From contig CAZFZL010000073.1 of the NCBI GenBank assembly GCA_964523005.1, forward strand, positions 1 through 7,639: a stretch of 7,639 bases of DNA. The letters run 5' to 3'. The DNA comes from UMGS1307 sp964523005 (GTDB lineage Bacteria; Bacillota; Clostridia; Oscillospirales; CAG-382). Made by a program: the position numbers and the translations under genes. How positions within the stretch are numbered: the first letter of the stretch is position 1; every line of letters begins with the position of its first letter. Shown in pieces: positions 6,398 through 7,639 of the stretch. The notes beneath the pieces were generated by a model that saw only the letters and a program-made list of their open reading frames with translations, did not search any database and was not told the DNA's origin.

Positions 6398-7483
6398 TTA
6401 ATATTTTGTCGGCTTGGAATTCATGTATTTCTTGACCATCAGCGCAACCTTGAAGGTTATGGCATGGTCGAATTCACGCAGGTCGAGACCGGTGAGCTTG
6501 CGAATTTTCTCAAGTCTGTAAACGAGCGTGTTGCGGTGGACGAATAGCTTGCGCGACGTCTCGGAGACGTTGAGGTTATTGTCGAAGAAGGCCTGAATAG
6601 TCTGGAGCGTTTCACGGTCGAGCGATTCGAGCGAGCCGCGCTTGAAGACCTCCTGCAAAAACATCTCGCAAAGCGTCGTCGGGAGCTGATATATCAGACG
6701 TCCGATGCCGAGAGTCTCGTAGTTTATTATGTTCTTTTCGGTGTCAAACACCTTGCCGACCTCGATCGCTATCTGAGCGTCCTTGAACGAACGCGCAAGA
6801 TCTTTTACGTTCGTGACCATAGTGCCGATTCCGACGTTTACCTTCAGGTAAAATTCGCTCAGAGCAGTGTCGACGATCGTTTTCGCGACAGCTTCGAGAT
6901 TGCGCTGTTCGCTAACATAGCGCACTTCTTTGACGAGCACGACATCGCTTTCGCTGATGTTAATGACATAATCCTTGTTTTTGTCGGGAAAAAGGTTCTG
7001 GATAACGTCATACGGGCGCACATCGCTCTTATTGGAAAAGCGTATAAGATAAACACAGCGCGAAATCTCGCTGTCAAAATGCAGCTCTTTTGCTTTGATA
7101 TATATATCTCCGGGGAGAATGTTGTCGAGAATTATGTTTTTTATAAAGCTTGCTTTATCGTATTTTTCGTCGTAAAGCATCTTCAGGTTCGTGAGTGCGA
7201 CAGAAAGCACGCCGGCAATGTTCTTGGCGTTGTCGTCGTCTCCGGTAGCAAATACGATGTACTCAAGCCTTGCGTGTGTACCGATAGGCTTGTATGTTGT
7301 TCCGTCAATTACGGCGGTGTCAAAATTGTAGGAAATCTCGTCGACGATGTCCTTGTGCTGTTCACCTATGCGGTTGAGCTGACTGCATGCGATGATTGTA
7401 CCTTTCTCATCTATGACGCCTATCGTCTGTGAGACGGCTTCACGCATTTGGTATACAATACCCTGAAAAAGTTTGCTGGACAT
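6398..7483 (-). CDS. CdaR/PucR-family transcriptional regulator
   Basis: This is a predicted DNA-binding regulator of 361 aa. The C-terminus carries a PucR-type helix-turn-helix at about 293-350 (NVSETSRKLFVHRNTLVYRL, then KIRKLTGLDL). The middle (about 130-245) resembles the degenerate GGDEF-like CdaR domain (VNVGIGTMVTNVKDLARSFK). The N-terminus (about 5-105) resembles a diacid-recognition or PAS/GAF-like sensor (IGVIDEKGTIIACS...NRIGE). There is no membrane segment or signal peptide. The ATG at 7483 has an AGAGG site 7 nt upstream. It is the first gene after the promoter and lies 15 nt before ftsE, so it may control the operon, including itself. Its ligand is unknown. Relatives sense sugar diacids, purine-pathway metabolites or amino-acid state, and nothing adjacent points to any of these. 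Confidence 0.9.
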   Translation of the reverse strand: MSSKLFQGIVYQMREAVSQTIGVIDEKGTIIACSQLNRIGEQHKDIVDEISYNFDTAVIDGTTYKPIGTHARLEYIVFATGDDDNAKNIAGVLSVALTNLKMLYDEKYDKASFIKNIILDNILPGDIYIKAKELHFDSEISRCVYLIRFSNKSDVRPYDVIQNLFPDKNKDYVINISESDVVLVKEVRYVSEQRNLEAVAKTIVDTALSEFYLKVNVGIGTMVTNVKDLARSFKDAQIAIEVGKVFDTEKNIINYETLGIGRLIYQLPTTLCEMFLQEVFKRGSLESLDRETLQTIQAFFDNNLNVSETSRKLFVHRNTLVYRLEKIRKLTGLDLREFDHAITFKVALMVKKYMNSKPTKY

Positions 7484-7514
7484 CTTAATTCCTCTGCTTT
7501 CATTTATACTTCTA

Positions 7515-7536
7515 TCAATATATTATAATATGTTGA
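7515..7536. promoter_or_regulatory. Near-perfect 22-bp palindrome, candidate operator over the -10 box
   Basis: The arms TCAATATATTA (7515-7525) and TAATATGTTGA (7526-7536) are reverse complements at 10 of 11 positions, with one mismatch at 7519/7532. The centre lies inside the minus-strand -10 hexamer, and the right arm overlaps a plus-strand TTGACA. The size and symmetry suit a dimeric helix-turn-helix protein, and the adjacent CdaR-type regulator is the obvious candidate. AT-rich palindromes also arise by chance, but the outer TCAA/TTGA ends add weight. Confidence 0.55.
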
Positions 7537-7550
7537 CATAATAATTGCAA
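7522..7550 (-). promoter_or_regulatory. Sigma-A-type promoter for the regulator-ftsEX-M23-S41-greA-lysS operon
   Basis: On the minus strand a -35 TTGCAA (7550-7545, 4 of 6 matches to TTGACA) is separated by exactly 17 bp from a perfect -10 TATAAT (7527-7522). Transcription would start near 7515, giving a leader of about 30 nt before the regulator ATG. It is the only convincing promoter found ahead of any of the seven genes. Confidence 0.75.
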
Positions 7551-7560
7551 TAGCTTTTAT
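7533..7560 (+). promoter_or_regulatory. Possible divergent promoter facing the right edge
   Basis: A perfect TTGACA (7533-7538) is followed after 16 bp by TTTTAT (7555-7560, 4 of 6 matches to TATAAT). The -10 is weak, so this is tentative. If real, it would drive an RNA starting near 7567 and leaving the window, and the palindrome at 7515-7536 would overlap its -35. Confidence 0.3.
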
Positions 7561-7639
7561 GAAAAAAAACTGTTTTTTGCTTGTGTATGAGAGCTTTGTG
7601 CTCTTATTTGCGACAGAGCACCTGTATGGCGCTGAGCAC

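Larger units (their letters stand above)
7484..7639. other. Non-coding right end: promoter region plus unassigned hairpin-rich stretch
   Basis: This region holds the operon promoter and palindrome (described separately), then an A8-ctg-T6 tract at 7562-7578. Beyond that is a more GC-rich stretch with two competing stems: agagc (7590-7594) with gctct (7600-7604), or gtgctct (7598-7604) with agagcac (7615-7621). A second gagcac (7634-7639) could also pair with gtgctc. The last 80 bases are open on both strands in more than one frame, so a partial gene or an RNA leader may continue beyond the window. Neither is recognisable. Confidence 0.4.

Noticed and set aside
7562..7604. Intrinsic terminator on the minus strand (agagc/gctct stem plus T8 tract)
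   Set aside because: The 5-bp stem is separated from the T run by about 20 nt, and the A6-cag-T8 hairpin has no GC pairs, so neither part makes a convincing terminator.
7604..7639. C-terminal end of a minus-strand gene (frame ending CRK-stop, stop codon at 7604-7606)
   Set aside because: Only 11 codons are visible and other frames are also open, so coding cannot be distinguished from chance or from a structured RNA.

Overview
The window holds seven protein-coding genes, all on the minus strand and tightly packed. It suggests a Gram-positive, low-to-moderate-GC bacterium of the Clostridia, possibly the Oscillospiraceae/Christensenellales area. This rests on the gene order ftsE-ftsX-M23 peptidase-S41 peptidase, a greA-lysS pair, AGGAGG-type ribosome binding sites and the absence of any outer-membrane gene. 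The lineage is an inference from gene content, not a database match.

In transcription order (right to left) the genes are: a CdaR/PucR-family regulator (7483-6398); ftsE (6382-5699) and ftsX (5709-4825), the ABC-type pair that controls cell-wall hydrolases; a secreted coiled-coil M23 (LytM) metallopeptidase (4798-3563); a membrane-anchored PDZ-S41 carboxy-terminal processing protease (3471-2233); greA (2221-1742); and lysS (1730-234). Gaps are 11-26 nt and ftsE/ftsX overlap. The exception is a 91-nt gap between the M23 and S41 genes, which holds a perfect 10-bp hairpin. I see one good promoter upstream of the regulator (-35 at 7545-7550, -10 at 7522-7527) and one strong intrinsic terminator after lysS (35-64). 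The block therefore reads as one operon of about 7.4 kb, possibly attenuated at the hairpin.

The first five genes form a plausible wall-remodelling module. FtsEX would use cytoplasmic ATP hydrolysis to switch on the co-encoded M23 hydrolase through its coiled coil. The S41 protease could trim or remove exported partners, and the leading regulator may set expression. greA and lysS are transcription and translation housekeeping genes that share the transcript.

The non-coding ends are the less ordinary parts. The right end (7484-7639) carries a near-perfect 22-bp palindrome centred on the -10 box. It also overlaps a TTGACA hexamer facing the other way, followed by an unassigned stretch with competing hairpins that runs off the window. 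The left end (65-233), between the lysS stop and the terminator, carries TATAT pentamers spaced exactly 10 bp apart, plus short direct and inverted repeats. No mobile element, CRISPR array, tRNA or rRNA was seen. Most of the window is ordinary core genome.
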